Shown here: piece by piece, positions 36,563 to 46,902 of the stretch
Position numbering within the stretch: the stretch's first letter is position 1
Layout: each line of letters begins with the position of its first letter
Origin: Klebsiella indica
GTDB taxonomy: Bacteria; Pseudomonadota; Gammaproteobacteria; Enterobacterales; Enterobacteriaceae
Length of the DNA: 64,000 nucleotides
Reading direction: 5' to 3'
Assembly: GCF_005860775.1 (NCBI RefSeq)
Contig: NZ_VCHQ01000011.1
Span: forward strand, 1 to 64,000
Made by a program: the position numbers and the translations under genes
Notes under the pieces: model-generated
Told to the model about the DNA's origin: nothing
The model's input: only the letters and a program-made list of their open reading frames with translations
Database searches by the model: none

Positions 36563-36613
36563 CTCACCTATATGACTAGTCATTTTAATTTAATGACTAG
36601 TCATATAGGTGAG
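36563..36613. promoter_or_regulatory. double GntR-type operator: two identical palindromes
   Basis: Two copies of the perfect palindrome ATGACTAGTCAT (36572-36583 and 36593-36604) have centres exactly 21 bp apart, two helical turns. They sit inside a perfect 22-bp inverted repeat (36563-36584 and 36592-36613) with spacer TTAATTT. The TGACTAGTCA form fits HutC-subfamily GntR operators. The left copy ends 14 bp before the GH1 start, and the right copy overlaps the predicted -10. Binding by the GntR protein encoded at 32906-33622 is inferred. Confidence 0.8.
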
Positions 36614-36630
36614 AAACGATCGCAACGCAA
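36602..36630 (-). promoter_or_regulatory. promoter of the GH1-EIIC-gntR operon
   Basis: On the minus strand TTGCGT (36625-36630) and TATATG (36602-36607) are separated by 17 bp. The -10 overlaps the operator-distal palindrome, so a bound repressor would block RNA polymerase. Confidence 0.55.
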
Positions 36631-36663
36631 AATCTGCGTTCGATTTTTGTGAGCACAATAGAT

Positions 36664-36697
36664 AAAAAAAGCCGGATCGCGATATTCACGATCCGGC
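36664..36697 (-). terminator. terminator of the aldo-keto reductase gene
   Basis: GCCGGATCG (36671-36679) pairs perfectly with CGATCCGGC (36689-36697); on the minus strand the stem is followed by seven T. It ends the transcript coming from the reductase before the GH1 promoter. Confidence 0.88.
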
Positions 36698-36711
36698 TTG
36701 CGGAGAGAAGA

Positions 36712-37752
36712 TTACTGTTGTGCGAGCTGATTGCGGCGGTATTCCCCCTGGCGCTCCAGCATCCAGCCCGGATACTCTCGCGGCAGCGCGCTAACCTTGT
36801 CCAGTTGCTCCAGCTCGGCATCACTCAACGCAATGGTGGTCGCCGCAAGGTTATCGGCCAGTTGCTCCGCACGCTTCGCGCCAATAATCACGCTACTTAC
36901 CACCGGCTGATGCAGCAGCCAGGTCAGCGCAATTTGCGCGACCGAAACGCCTTTAGCGGCGGCGATGTCACGCATCACATCGATACAATCAAAAGCGCGA
37001 TCTTTATTCACCGGCGGGAAATCAAATTCCTGACGACGACCGCCGCTTGCCGACTGCCCGTTACGATCGTACTTCCCGCTGAGCAGTCCTCCCGCCAGCG
37101 GGCTCCAGACCATCAGGCCCAGCCCTTCGCTCTGCATCATCGGCGCCAGCTCGCGCTCAAGATCGCGTCCGGCAATGGTGTAGTAAGCCTGTAAAGAAGC
37201 AAAGCGCGCCAGCCCCAGGCGTTCGGAAATCCCCAGAGCTTTAACGATCTGCCAGGCCGCCCAGTTAGACACGCCGATATAGCGGACATGCCCCTGCTGC
37301 ACCAGACTATCCAGCGCATACAGCGTCTCTTCAATGGGCGTCGCCGGATCAAAACCGTGCAACTGGTAAAGATCGATATGGTCGAGCTGCAGGCGACGCA
37401 GGCTCTCTTTCACGCTGCCGATAATGTGATAGCGCGAACTGCCGCGCGAATTGACACCCGCAGTCCCGGTTTCGCCAAAGACTTTGGTCGCCACGACTAC
37501 ATTTTCACGCGGCACTTTCAGGTTTTTCAGCGCCTGGCCGGTAATCTCTTCCGAACGCCCTTCCGAATAGATGTTAGCGGTGTCGATAAAGTTAATGCCC
37601 GCATCCAGCGCGCTGCCCACCAGTTGCTCTGCTTCCGCCTGACGCAACTGGCCCACTTTCCCCCACAGACCACCTTCCCCCCCGAAGGTCATCGTCCCCA
37701 GGCACAGTTCTGAGACAAAAAGGCCGGTGTGGCCCAGTTTTTGATAACGCAT
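36712..37752 (-). CDS. aldo/keto reductase
   Basis: This 346-residue cytosolic NADPH-dependent oxidoreductase has a TIM barrel with the family tetrad: DTANIYSEGRSEEITG (Asp and Tyr), VVATKV (Lys) and YQLHGFD (His). The NADPH-site segment near IGAKRAEQL is present. The start is ATG at 37752 (MRYQKLGHTGLFVSEL), with AAGGAG 7 bases upstream; the open frame extends to 37935 but would run into ybiR. It has its own terminator, so it is a separate unit from the GH1 operon. K-12 has no gene here. The physiological substrate is unknown. Confidence 0.9.
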   Translation of the reverse strand: MRYQKLGHTGLFVSELCLGTMTFGGEGGLWGKVGQLRQAEAEQLVGSALDAGINFIDTANIYSEGRSEEITGQALKNLKVPRENVVVATKVFGETGTAGVNSRGSSRYHIIGSVKESLRRLQLDHIDLYQLHGFDPATPIEETLYALDSLVQQGHVRYIGVSNWAAWQIVKALGISERLGLARFASLQAYYTIAGRDLERELAPMMQSEGLGLMVWSPLAGGLLSGKYDRNGQSASGGRRQEFDFPPVNKDRAFDCIDVMRDIAAAKGVSVAQIALTWLLHQPVVSSVIIGAKRAEQLADNLAATTIALSDAELEQLDKVSALPREYPGWMLERQGEYRRNQLAQQ

Positions 37753-37859
37753 AGGACTCTCCTTAATCAGGATGGTTAACCTCAGAAGAGAGTTATACCC
37801 CTGAGTCGGAGTACGCGAATGGGGCGTTTCTGTCTGTTTCTTGCCCAATTCTCTGAAAA

Positions 37860-38966
37860 TCAAATCTGCAGCAGAGCATACCCCACCAGCGCCGCCCACA
37901 GCAGCATCGGTACAGAGTAGAGATGGAAACGCCACCAGATACGGCGATCGCCCGCCATTCGCAGCGCGATCAGATTCGCCAGCGAACCGGGCAGCAAGCC
38001 AAAGCCGCCCACGTTAACCGCCCACGCCAGCAGTACCGACGGGGGAACATAGTGAAGCAGCAAAATGGTGGCCGGGACATTGCTGATAAACTGCGACAGG
38101 CCAATCGTCGTCAGCCACAATCCGCCTGTCGGAAGTTGCGCAACGCCATTGAGCGTATGCTGTAAAACCGGGAGTTGGATCAGCAGGTGCACATCAATAA
38201 ACATCACTATAAAGACCAGCAGCAGCGTCCAGTCAACGTGGATAATCACCGCCCGCGCCAGCAGCAGAAACCCCAGCGCAACGATTGCCAGCCCCCACAG
38301 TTCCTGCTTGATCTCTAGTGCCGCCAAAAAGGCCAGATACAATGCCAGACAGCTCCAGACCAGCGTCGGCTGCCATGAAGGCGCCCTGTCACGACTCTGA
38401 TAGCTGAGATGCTTAGGGGGAAAACAGAACCAGCACAGCGCCAGCAGGGTAATCATCATCGCCGCGGCCAGAGGCAGCATCTGACCGATAAAAGCCGGAA
38501 ATGAGAGGCCGGAGCGCCCCCACAGCAGGATATTTTGCGGGTTACCAATAGGGGTTAATAAAGACCCGGCATTCACTGCCAGCGCTTCGAAAATAATCAA
38601 TCGACTGGTCGGAATCGCACACCACTTTTTGAGCGTTAACGTCAATGGCACGACGATAAACAGCGCCACATCGTTGGTTAAGAAGGTGGAAAGCAGCGCG
38701 GCGGCCAGCACCATAAAGATGGCCAGTTGGCGTTCGGTCACAAAGCGGCGCGCCATTTTACGGCCAAGCACATCGAAATAGCCGCTCAGTTCAATGCCTT
38801 TGGTCAGTAGCATCAGCCCGCTGAGGGTGATAATGGTATGCCAGTCAATGGCATGCGGCCAACGCCCGGGAGCAAACGGGACAAAGACGCTTAAAACAAT
38901 GCCGACAATTAGCAGCAGATGTAAAAAGCGGTCGCGCAGCAGCGACTGAACAAAGGCGAGGTTCAT
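37860..38966 (-). CDS. ybiR: inner-membrane anion transporter YbiR (CitM/ArsB-like)
   Basis: This 368-residue membrane protein has about 10-11 hydrophobic helices and belongs to the ion-transporter superfamily of CitMHS/ArsB/NhaD proteins. Typical segments are [16 protein letters not shown] and [18 protein letters not shown], the helix-break motifs near the transported ion. E. coli YbiR has 372 residues; its substrate is not established. Its ATG overlaps the mntR stop by 4 bp, so it is co-transcribed with the manganese regulator, which hints at a link with metal physiology but is no proof. Confidence 0.92.
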   Translation of the reverse strand: MNLAFVQSLLRDRFLHLLLIVGIVLSVFVPFAPGRWPHAIDWHTIITLSGLMLLTKGIELSGYFDVLGRKMARRFVTERQLAIFMVLAAALLSTFLTNDVALFIVVPLTLTLKKWCAIPTSRLIIFEALAVNAGSLLTPIGNPQNILLWGRSGLSFPAFIGQMLPLAAAMMITLLALCWFCFPPKHLSYQSRDRAPSWQPTLVWSCLALYLAFLAALEIKQELWGLAIVALGFLLLARAVIIHVDWTLLLVFIVMFIDVHLLIQLPVLQHTLNGVAQLPTGGLWLTTIGLSQFISNVPATILLLHYVPPSVLLAWAVNVGGFGLLPGSLANLIALRMAGDRRIWWRFHLYSVPMLLWAALVGYALLQI

Positions 38967-39436
38967 TCTCCCTGCGGCCCCTGCCTGAGGGTAAATTGCT
39001 TAAACATTTCCAGCGTCTCTTCGCTAACGTGATGCTCCATCCCTTCCGCATCGCGACGGGCAATTTCCGGGCTCACGCCAATCACCAGTAAAAAGTTTTC
39101 CACAATCTGGTGACGTTCGCGGCTCTCCTGCGCCAGCTTCTCACCCTCCGGCGTTAAAAAGATCCCCCGCCACGGGATCTGTTCGATCAGCCCGACGCTG
39201 GCCAAACGTTTTAACATCTTTGCAACCGTTGGCTGCGACACCCCAAGACGCGCGGCCATATCCACCTGGCGGGCTTCCCCCACCTCCAGAATCAGATCGG
39301 AGATCAGTTCGACATAATCATCAATCAGCTCGCGACGATGCGCCTCACGCACCTGGCGAAATCCCTCAACATGTTCTTCGACATTCACTAACTGCGTCAC
39401 TTTTTTTGTTATTGGCTTACCTGCGCGACGGTTCAT
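38963..39436 (-). CDS. mntR: manganese-responsive regulator MntR
   Basis: This 157-residue DtxR-family repressor has a winged helix in the N-terminal half ([20 protein letters not shown]) and a dimerisation/metal domain with [15 protein letters not shown] and [12 protein letters not shown] supplying the Mn(II) ligands. It is nearly the same as E. coli MntR (155 residues). With Mn bound it represses the importer mntH and mntS. The gene is divergent from mntS; a palindromic MntR box lies between them. The ybiR start overlaps its stop. Confidence 0.96.
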   Translation of the reverse strand: MNRRAGKPITKKVTQLVNVEEHVEGFRQVREAHRRELIDDYVELISDLILEVGEARQVDMAARLGVSQPTVAKMLKRLASVGLIEQIPWRGIFLTPEGEKLAQESRERHQIVENFLLVIGVSPEIARRDAEGMEHHVSEETLEMFKQFTLRQGPQGE

Positions 39437-39541
39437 TGTGCTTCCTCATTCCTGTGACGCATCAAGCATCATATAAAAGGATCCCCATTGTAATAGATCG
39501 CGCACAGAGAACAAAAAATTAACGTTTTAGCCATAGCTATA

Positions 39542-39563
39542 AGATATAGCCTGTGCTATATCT
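39542..39563. promoter_or_regulatory. MntR box upstream of mntS
   Basis: AGATATAGC-CTGT-GCTATATCT is a perfect 9-bp inverted repeat with a 4-base spacer. It contains the ATAGC...GCTAT core of MntR operators and lies 57 bp before mntS. A second partial half (CATAGCTATAAGATATAG) overlaps its left side. Confidence 0.8.
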
Positions 39564-39619
39564 GTATGTAATACACACATTGCTTCAGGGAGTGAAGGGC
39601 GAGTTCACAGGAGGTTGTT

Positions 39620-39745
39620 ATGAACGAATTCAAGAGGTGCTTAAACGTGTTTACTCATTCTCCTTTTCAAGTTCGCTTAATGCTTATCGGTATGCTGTGC
39701 GATCTGTTCAACGGTAAAGCCCCGCAGGATAAACCGGGTAACTAA
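39620..39745 (+). CDS. mntS: manganese small protein MntS
   Basis: This 41-residue protein starts MNEFKRCLNVFTHSPFQVRL and ends QDKPGN, clearly homologous to E. coli MntS (42 residues, MNEFKRCMRVFSHSPFKVRL). MntS is made when manganese is scarce and raises the free intracellular manganese pool, probably by inhibiting the MntP exporter. GGAGG lies 6 bases before the ATG. An MntR box upstream and a strong terminator downstream frame the gene. In E. coli this transcript was first described as the small RNA RybA. Confidence 0.93.
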   Translation: MNEFKRCLNVFTHSPFQVRLMLIGMLCDLFNGKAPQDKPGN

Positions 39746-39746
39746 C

Positions 39747-39776
39747 GCGGCGTCGCGGTACGCCGCTTTATTTTTT
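39747..39776 (+). terminator. mntS terminator
   Basis: GCGGCGT (39747-39753) and ACGCCGC (39760-39766) form a 7-bp stem with a 6-base loop, followed by TTTATTTTTT. Confidence 0.88.
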
Positions 39777-39988
39777 ATCATCCCGTCACGTCAAACTGTC
39801 TGATTACTCAGCACTTCAGCGACTTTTTTCAAGTTTTGTAAGCGCCCTCCCAAAACAATCCCTTATGAAGAGTTGATCTTAATATTCGCAGAACCTATCT
39901 TTTGTCAGCCCTGCCACTACTGCGGCTCGCAGAGACCCTCTTCACGCATTGTCCAGCAGGTTTCTCCCCCTGATGCCAGGAGATGCAC

Positions 39989-40015
39989 ATGGCTCTTTTT
40001 GATTGTTTATTATGA
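39989..40015 (+). CDS. 8-codon leader peptide overlapping the opgE start
   Basis: ATG at 39989 is preceded at ideal spacing by AGGAG (39978-39982) and opens the frame MALFDCLL, ending in a TGA (40013-40015) that overlaps the opgE ATG (40012-40014) as ATGA. The opgE start itself has no ribosome site of its own (upstream bases are GATTGTTTATT). I infer that ribosomes load at the leader and reinitiate at opgE. Conservation has not been checked. Confidence 0.5.
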   Translation: MALFDCLL

Positions 40016-41589
40016 ATGTCACAATAAAAGAAACGCTGGCCGCTCGCGGGCTGATGCCAAATCCATGGACAGGATTCTACTTTTTACAATCCCTGTTGAT
40101 TAACCTGGCGTTTGGCTACGACTTTAGCCTGCTCTATACCGTCGCCTCTACCTGCGCCCTGCATCTGCTGTGGCGACGCTTTCCGCGCGCGCAAAAAGTC
40201 GCCATCGGCTTCTGGTCGCTGCTGGCGGCCATATACTACCCTTTTGGTCAGGCCTACGGCGCGCCGAATTTCAATACGCTGCTGGCGCTGCATGCCACCA
40301 ATATTGAAGAGTCCACCGAGATCCTGACCATTTTCCCGTGGTACAACTATCTGCTGGCTGTGTTTATCTTTGCACTCGGGGTCATTGCCGTGCGCCGTAA
40401 ACCGGAAATATCAACGCGCTGGGGTAAAATGGATACCCTGGGGCTGCTGTTTTGTATCGGTATTTTCTTCCTGCAGCCTGTGCAAAATCTTGCCTGGGGC
40501 GGCGTCTTTAAGGTCATTGATACCGGCTACCCGGCCATGCGCTTCATTAAAGATGTGGTGGTCAATAATAATGAAGTGCTGGATGAACAGGCGCGGATGG
40601 CGCGACTGGCAAACATGAAAGATAGCTGGCACGTGCTGGCGGTAAAGCCAAAATATCATCTGTATGTTGTGGTTATCGGGGAGAGCGCGCGACGCGATGC
40701 GCTCGGCGCTTTCGGCGGCCACTGGGATAACACGCCGTTCGCCAGTTCAGTCAACGGTTATTTGTTCAATGACTACATCGCCGCCAGCGGCTCAACGCAG
40801 AAATCTCTCGGTTTAACCCTCAACCGGGTCGTTGATGATAAACCGCAGTATCAGAATAACTTTGTCAGCCTTGCCAACCGCGCGGGTTTTCAGAGCTGGT
40901 GGTTTTCCAATCAGGGGCAGATTGGCGAATACGATACCGCGATTGCCAGTATCGCCAGACGTGCGGACGAAGTACAGTTTCTCAAAAACGGGGATTTTGA
41001 AGCCAATAAAAATAGTCAGGATACGCAGTTATTAAAGCTAACCGCGCAGGTGCTTGCCGTCCGTCGCCCTCAGCCGCAGTTGATTGTCCTGCATTTGATG
41101 GGCTCACACCCCCAGGCCTGCGACCGCACCAAAGGCAAATACACGGCTTTTGTGCAGTCGAAAGAGACATCGTGCTATCTCTTCAGCATCACGCAAACCG
41201 ATTCGCTGCTCAGCAAACTCTACGACCAGTTGCAAAACTCAGGTGAAACCTTCTCAATGACCTATTTTTCCGATCATGGTCTGGCGTTTAAAGAACGGGG
41301 AAAAAAGGTGCAGTACCTGGCGCACGATGATAAGTACCAGCAGAACTTTCAGGTGCCGTTTATGGTGCTCTCCAGTGATGATAAATCCCACAAGATCATT
41401 AAAGCGCGACGTTCCGCCAATGACTTTCTCAGCTTCTTCTCACAGTGGACCGGGATTAGCGCAGAGGAAATTAACCCACGCTATCGTTTTATTTCCGAAC
41501 AGCAGGCCGGACCAACGTACATCACCAACTTCCAGTTGCAAAAAGTGGACTATAACCATCTGGATACCGATGCGTTTACCCTTAACTAA
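40012..41589 (+). CDS. opgE: phosphoethanolamine transferase OpgE (YbiP)
   Basis: This 525-residue inner-membrane enzyme transfers phosphoethanolamine to osmoregulated periplasmic glucans. About four to five membrane helices occupy the first 150 residues, followed by a periplasmic alkaline-phosphatase-like (EptA-type) domain with the VVVIGESARRDALG metal motif, nucleophile Thr262 in SGSTQKS, MGSHPQACD and FSDHGLAFKERG. Length is close to E. coli OpgE (527). The start is ATG at 40012, which aligns MNVTIKETL with E. coli MNLTLKESL, and overlaps the stop of an 8-codon leader frame. Confidence 0.93.
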   Translation: MNVTIKETLAARGLMPNPWTGFYFLQSLLINLAFGYDFSLLYTVASTCALHLLWRRFPRAQKVAIGFWSLLAAIYYPFGQAYGAPNFNTLLALHATNIEESTEILTIFPWYNYLLAVFIFALGVIAVRRKPEISTRWGKMDTLGLLFCIGIFFLQPVQNLAWGGVFKVIDTGYPAMRFIKDVVVNNNEVLDEQARMARLANMKDSWHVLAVKPKYHLYVVVIGESARRDALGAFGGHWDNTPFASSVNGYLFNDYIAASGSTQKSLGLTLNRVVDDKPQYQNNFVSLANRAGFQSWWFSNQGQIGEYDTAIASIARRADEVQFLKNGDFEANKNSQDTQLLKLTAQVLAVRRPQPQLIVLHLMGSHPQACDRTKGKYTAFVQSKETSCYLFSITQTDSLLSKLYDQLQNSGETFSMTYFSDHGLAFKERGKKVQYLAHDDKYQQNFQVPFMVLSSDDKSHKIIKARRSANDFLSFFSQWTGISAEEINPRYRFISEQQAGPTYITNFQLQKVDYNHLDTDAFTLN

Positions 41590-41615
41590 GCCGCCTCAGC
41601 CGCGAACAGGCAAAA

Positions 41616-41641
41616 AAAATCCGCCCAACGAGGCGGATTTT
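41616..41641. terminator. bidirectional terminator between opgE and ompX
   Basis: AAAATCCGCC (41616-41625) and GGCGGATTTT (41632-41641) form a perfect 10-bp stem flanked by A8 on one side and T-rich sequence on the other, so it works in both directions. Confidence 0.92.
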
Positions 41642-41662
41642 TTCATCACCGATGTGAGGTGA

Positions 41663-42175
41663 TTAGAAGCGGTAACCGACGCCAGCGATCCAGGTGCCAA
41701 CATCAACGCTACGAATGCGAGACTGCTCATAGGAGAAGTCCAGCGCAACGTTTTCGATCGGGTTGAACTGCAGGCCCGCACCGTAAGAGAAACCGTAGTC
41801 GCTCATATCAGATTTATTCGGGTAGCTGTTATCCTGGAATTTACCGTAACCAACGCCCACGACGCCGTAGATGCTTGCCCAGTCATTCAGACGGTAAGCC
41901 GGACCTGCGGTGATACCGTAGTACTGGCCTTTTTTGTAAACGCCATCTTCGGTACGATCTTTTTCAGTGTAGGTAAAGGAACCGATAACGCCCAGCGGGT
42001 TGTTGTCTTGCTCGTAGCGATATTTCAGGTTGAAGCCCGATGCTTTATTCGCTGCACCCTGCATATCGCTCTGCGCGTAACCACCGGTAACGGTAGACGT
42101 TGCAGCGTATGCAGTGGTGCTTACGGACGCAGCCAGAACAACGGCCAGTGCTGAAAAACGTGCAATTTTATTCAT
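41663..42175 (-). CDS. ompX: outer-membrane protein OmpX
   Basis: This 170-residue protein forms an eight-stranded outer-membrane barrel of the Ail/Lom family. A signal peptide of about 26 residues (MNKIARFSALAVVLAASVST, then AYA) is followed by ATSTVTGGYAQSD and the strongly conserved YYGITAGPAYR, DWASIYGVVGVGYGKF and GTWIAGVGYRF. E. coli OmpX has 171 residues. The start is ATG at 42175 (GAGGT 6 bases upstream); a GTG two codons earlier lies within the ribosome site. Surface loops differ from E. coli, as is common. Confidence 0.96.
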   Translation of the reverse strand: MNKIARFSALAVVLAASVSTTAYAATSTVTGGYAQSDMQGAANKASGFNLKYRYEQDNNPLGVIGSFTYTEKDRTEDGVYKKGQYYGITAGPAYRLNDWASIYGVVGVGYGKFQDNSYPNKSDMSDYGFSYGAGLQFNPIENVALDFSYEQSRIRSVDVGTWIAGVGYRF

Positions 42176-42528
42176 AACCACCTCAAATGTGTTTCCAATA
42201 AGTCCTAAGCTTTAAATATAACAAAAACTTCTGGGAAACTCTTTTCACTTTACATTGTCTAAAGCGCTTTTTCCTGTAACTAAAGATTTCCCGGTTTCGA
42301 TAACAATCTGGAATTTAACTCTTTTTAGCGGATATTTTGCTATTAAACCCCGCTAAACGTCGGACATGCATCCAGATTATTCCTAATCCTTTGGTCAATT
42401 TATCTTCGTAATTCCTCGTATTGTACTGCTTTCATCGCCTTATTTTTCAACATTAGCTCAACCGCCGTCGGGTATTTCCATTACACTGGGGTTTTTACTC
42501 CATTTGACAAAATCTGACAGGAGAAAGG
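42176..42528. other. ompX-rhtA intergenic region
   Basis: This 353-bp AT-rich gap between divergent genes must hold both promoters and the ompX leader. A TATATT on the minus strand near 42222 is a possible ompX -10; its -35 is poor. No open frame or repeat can be supported. Confidence 0.45.
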
Positions 42529-43434
42529 ATGCCCCGCTCGTCTCGTAAAGTACCGGCCTGGTTGCCGATACTGGCTATTTTTATCGCCATGCTCTCTATC
42601 CAGAGTGGCGCATCGCTGGCCAAATCCCTGTTTCCGCTCGTCGGTGCGCCTGGCGTCACCGCCCTACGTCTGGCGCTTGGAACCTTAATCCTGGTGACGA
42701 TCTTCAAACCCTGGCGTCTTCGCTTTGCCCCTGAACAGCGTCTGCCGCTGCTTCTGTACGGCATTGCGCTGGGAGCGATGAACTATCTGTTTTATTTGTC
42801 AATTCAACGGATCCCGCTGGGCGTTGCGGTGGCGCTGGAGTTTACCGGGCCGCTGGCGGTGGCGCTCTTTGGCTCTCGTCGCCCGCTCGACTTTGTGTGG
42901 GTGGTTCTGGCAGTGCTTGGATTGTGGTTCCTGCTGCCGCTGGGGCAAAACGTGACGCAGATAGATCCGCCTGGCGCGCTGCTGGCGCTCAGCGCAGGCG
43001 CCTGTTGGGCGGTTTATATTCTGACCGGACAGCGGGCCGGTGCAGGGCACGGGCCCGCCACGGTATCGATGGGGTCGCTTATCGCTGCGGTCATTTTCGT
43101 GCCGATGGGAATGATACAGGCCAGTGATACGCTGTTTCAGTGGGCGTTGTTGTTGCCCGGACTCGGGATCGCTATTTTATCTACCGCGCTTCCTTACTCG
43201 CTGGAGATGATTGCCCTTACCCGTTTGCCCAGCAAGACGTTCGGCACCCTGATGAGCATGGAGCCCGCTCTCGCCGCGCTTTCCGGGATGCTGTTTCTTG
43301 GCGAAACGTTGACGGCTTCCCAGACGCTGGCGCTGGGCGCGATCATTCTTGCTTCAATGGGTTCCACGCTGACCATGCGCCGGGAAACAAAAATCAAGGC
43401 GGTAGATATCAACTCGCCACGAGATCCTCTGTAA
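42529..43434 (+). CDS. rhtA: threonine/homoserine exporter RhtA
   Basis: This 301-residue inner-membrane efflux protein of the DMT superfamily (10 helices in two EamA repeats) exports threonine and homoserine. It shares GASLAKSLFPLVGAPGVTAL, FTGPLAVALFGSRRP and TALPYSLEMIALTRLP with E. coli RhtA (295 residues), the small difference being at the C-terminus. AGGAGA sits 5 bases before the ATG. Confidence 0.95.
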   Translation: MPRSSRKVPAWLPILAIFIAMLSIQSGASLAKSLFPLVGAPGVTALRLALGTLILVTIFKPWRLRFAPEQRLPLLLYGIALGAMNYLFYLSIQRIPLGVAVALEFTGPLAVALFGSRRPLDFVWVVLAVLGLWFLLPLGQNVTQIDPPGALLALSAGACWAVYILTGQRAGAGHGPATVSMGSLIAAVIFVPMGMIQASDTLFQWALLLPGLGIAILSTALPYSLEMIALTRLPSKTFGTLMSMEPALAALSGMLFLGETLTASQTLALGAIILASMGSTLTMRRETKIKAVDINSPRDPL

Positions 43435-43506
43435 TAGCTGAAAGCAACGCGGAGCACATAAATGCAATAAACTGATTTATAAATAAAAAATTACATTTTG
43501 CAGACC

Positions 43507-43529
43507 GTCTCTATCGAACTGATAGAGAC
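43507..43529. terminator. hairpin between rhtA and dps
   Basis: GTCTCTATC (43507-43515) and GATAGAGAC (43521-43529) are a perfect 9-bp inverted repeat around GAACT. It has no T-run, so it may be an operator just upstream of the dps promoter (where OxyR and other regulators act in E. coli) rather than an rhtA terminator. Confidence 0.45.
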
Positions 43530-43558
43530 TACCGCCCCTGCAAAGTTCATATCCGTTG

Positions 43559-43566
43559 CTATACTT
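43559..43566 (+). promoter_or_regulatory. dps promoter -10 (sigma-S type)
   Basis: CTATACTT is the extended -10 hexamer preferred by sigma-S and matches the E. coli dps promoter. It lies about 90 bp upstream of the dps start. Confidence 0.65.
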
Positions 43567-43599
43567 AAACCCGTAAGTTATTGGGATGAGACACTCCGC

Positions 43600-44155
<556 letters not shown>

Positions 44156-44164
44156 TGCCAACTG

Positions 44165-44190
44165 CCGTCAGCATCGCTGGCGGTTTTTTT
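44165..44190 (+). terminator. dps terminator
   Basis: CCGTCAGC (44165-44172) pairs with GCTGGCGG (44176-44183) with one T-G wobble, followed by seven T. Confidence 0.9.
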
Positions 44191-45274
<1,084 letters not shown>

Positions 45275-45294
45275 TAATCAGCATTTCTCTTCCT

Positions 45295-45349
45295 GGCCTG
45301 CTATGGCCGAGTAGACCTGGAACTTACCGGCGCTACCCGTCAGCAGGCC
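45295..45349 (+). promoter_or_regulatory. stem-loop between glnH and glnP
   Basis: GGCCTGCT (45295-45302) and AGCAGGCC (45342-45349) form a perfect 8-bp stem around a 39-base loop. Such hairpins after the binding-protein gene usually stabilise its message and reduce read-through into the membrane components. Confidence 0.55.
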
Positions 45350-45405
45350 TGAATAGTTTCCCCAGAGATTTTCTTCTGTTTTCAACACGGTAACAGGAAC
45401 ACATT

Positions 45406-46065
45406 ATGCAGTTTGACTGGAGTGCCATCTGGCCCGCTATTCCTATTCTGCTGGAAGGCGCCAAAATGACGCTGTGGATTTCCATCCTCGGCCTGATCGG
45501 CGGTCTGATAATCGGCCTTGTGGCTGGCTTCGCTCGCTGTTTCGGCGGCTGGATAGCCAATCACATCGCCCTGGTGTTTATCGAAATCATTCGCGGTACC
45601 CCGATTGTGGTGCAGGTGATGTTTATCTACTTCGCCCTGCCAATGGCGTTTAACGATCTACGCATCGATCCCTTCTCCGCAGCAGTGGTCACCATCATGA
45701 TCAACTCCGGCGCCTATATTGCGGAAATTACCCGCGGCGCGGTACTGTCGATCCATAAAGGTTTTCGCGAAGCAGGCCTCGCGCTGGGTCTTTCTCGTCG
45801 GGAAACCATCCGTTACGTGATCCTGCCGCTGGCGCTACGCCGTATGCTGCCGCCGCTGGGCAACCAGTGGATTATCAGCATCAAAGATACCTCGCTGTTT
45901 ATTGTCATCGGCGTCGCTGAACTGACCCGTCAGGGGCAGGAGATCATTGCCGGTAACTTTCGCGCGCTGGAGATCTGGAGCGCGGTGGCCGTTATCTATC
46001 TGATTATCACTCTGGTGCTGAGCTTTGTTCTGCGTCGTCTTGAAAGAAGGATGAAAATCCTGTGA
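45406..46065 (+). CDS. glnP: glutamine ABC importer permease GlnP
   Basis: This 219-residue inner-membrane subunit of the HisM/GlnP family has about five helices and the EAA loop [20 protein letters not shown] that contacts GlnQ. It begins [16 protein letters not shown] and matches E. coli GlnP in length. Its TGA overlaps the GTG start of glnQ by 4 bp. Confidence 0.97.
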   Translation: MQFDWSAIWPAIPILLEGAKMTLWISILGLIGGLIIGLVAGFARCFGGWIANHIALVFIEIIRGTPIVVQVMFIYFALPMAFNDLRIDPFSAAVVTIMINSGAYIAEITRGAVLSIHKGFREAGLALGLSRRETIRYVILPLALRRMLPPLGNQWIISIKDTSLFIVIGVAELTRQGQEIIAGNFRALEIWSAVAVIYLIITLVLSFVLRRLERRMKIL

Positions 46066-46784
46066 TTGAATTTAAAAACGTTTCCAAACATTTTGGCCCA
46101 ACTAAAGTGCTGCATGATATCGATCTGAAGATCAACCAGGGTGAAGTGGTGGTGATCATCGGGCCTTCCGGTTCCGGTAAATCGACCCTGCTACGCTGCA
46201 TTAATAAACTGGAAGAAATTACCAGCGGGGATCTCATCGTCGATGGTCTGAAGGTCAACGATCCGAAAGTCGACGAGCGCCTGATCCGCCAGGAGGCGGG
46301 GATGGTGTTCCAGCAGTTTTATCTGTTCCCTCACCTGACGGCATTGGAAAACGTCATGTTCGGCCCGCTGCGGGTTCGCGGCGCGGATAAAGCGGCGGCA
46401 GAAAAACTGGCGAAAGACCTGCTGGAGAAAGTGGGCCTCGCGGAACGCGCGCACCACTATCCTTCCGAGCTTTCCGGCGGCCAACAGCAGCGCGTCGCCA
46501 TTGCCCGCGCGCTGGCGGTAAAACCGAAAATGATGCTGTTTGATGAACCGACTTCCGCGCTGGACCCTGAACTGCGTCACGAAGTTCTGAAAGTGATGCA
46601 GGATCTGGCCGAAGAAGGCATGACCATGGTCATCGTCACCCATGAGATCGGCTTTGCCGAAAAAGTGGCTTCGCGTCTGATCTTTATCGATAAAGGGCGC
46701 ATTGCGGAAGATGGCGATCCGCAGGTGCTGGTCAACAACCCGCCAAGTCCCCGTCTGCGCGAGTTCTTGCAACACGTCGCCTGA
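46062..46784 (+). CDS. glnQ: glutamine ABC importer ATPase GlnQ
   Basis: This 240-residue cytosolic ATPase has Walker [10 protein letters not shown], signature LSGGQQQR and Walker [14 protein letters not shown]. The start is a GTG at 46062 that overlaps the glnP stop, as in E. coli. It is the last gene of glnHPQ, followed by a hairpin. Confidence 0.97.
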   Translation: MIEFKNVSKHFGPTKVLHDIDLKINQGEVVVIIGPSGSGKSTLLRCINKLEEITSGDLIVDGLKVNDPKVDERLIRQEAGMVFQQFYLFPHLTALENVMFGPLRVRGADKAAAEKLAKDLLEKVGLAERAHHYPSELSGGQQQRVAIARALAVKPKMMLFDEPTSALDPELRHEVLKVMQDLAEEGMTMVIVTHEIGFAEKVASRLIFIDKGRIAEDGDPQVLVNNPPSPRLREFLQHVA

Positions 46785-46792
46785 TGTTCAAT

Positions 46793-46817
46793 GGCTCTCT
46801 CCAGTCAGGGGAGAGCC
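46793..46817 (+). terminator. hairpin after glnQ
   Basis: GGCTCTC (46793-46799) and GAGAGCC (46811-46817) pair perfectly and extend inward with one wobble. The tail GCTTTCC is only moderately T-rich. Confidence 0.6.
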
Positions 46818-46902
46818 GCTTTCCGTTTCCGGAATCATCTCAGCCCTTTTCTCCAGACATCGTCTTCTATACTTAACGGTTTGAGACACAATGGAGGGGA
46901 TT

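Noticed and set aside
36640-36660. CRP site in TTTTTGTGAGCACAATAG
   Set aside because: The half sites abut with no 6-base spacer, so it does not fit the CRP consensus.
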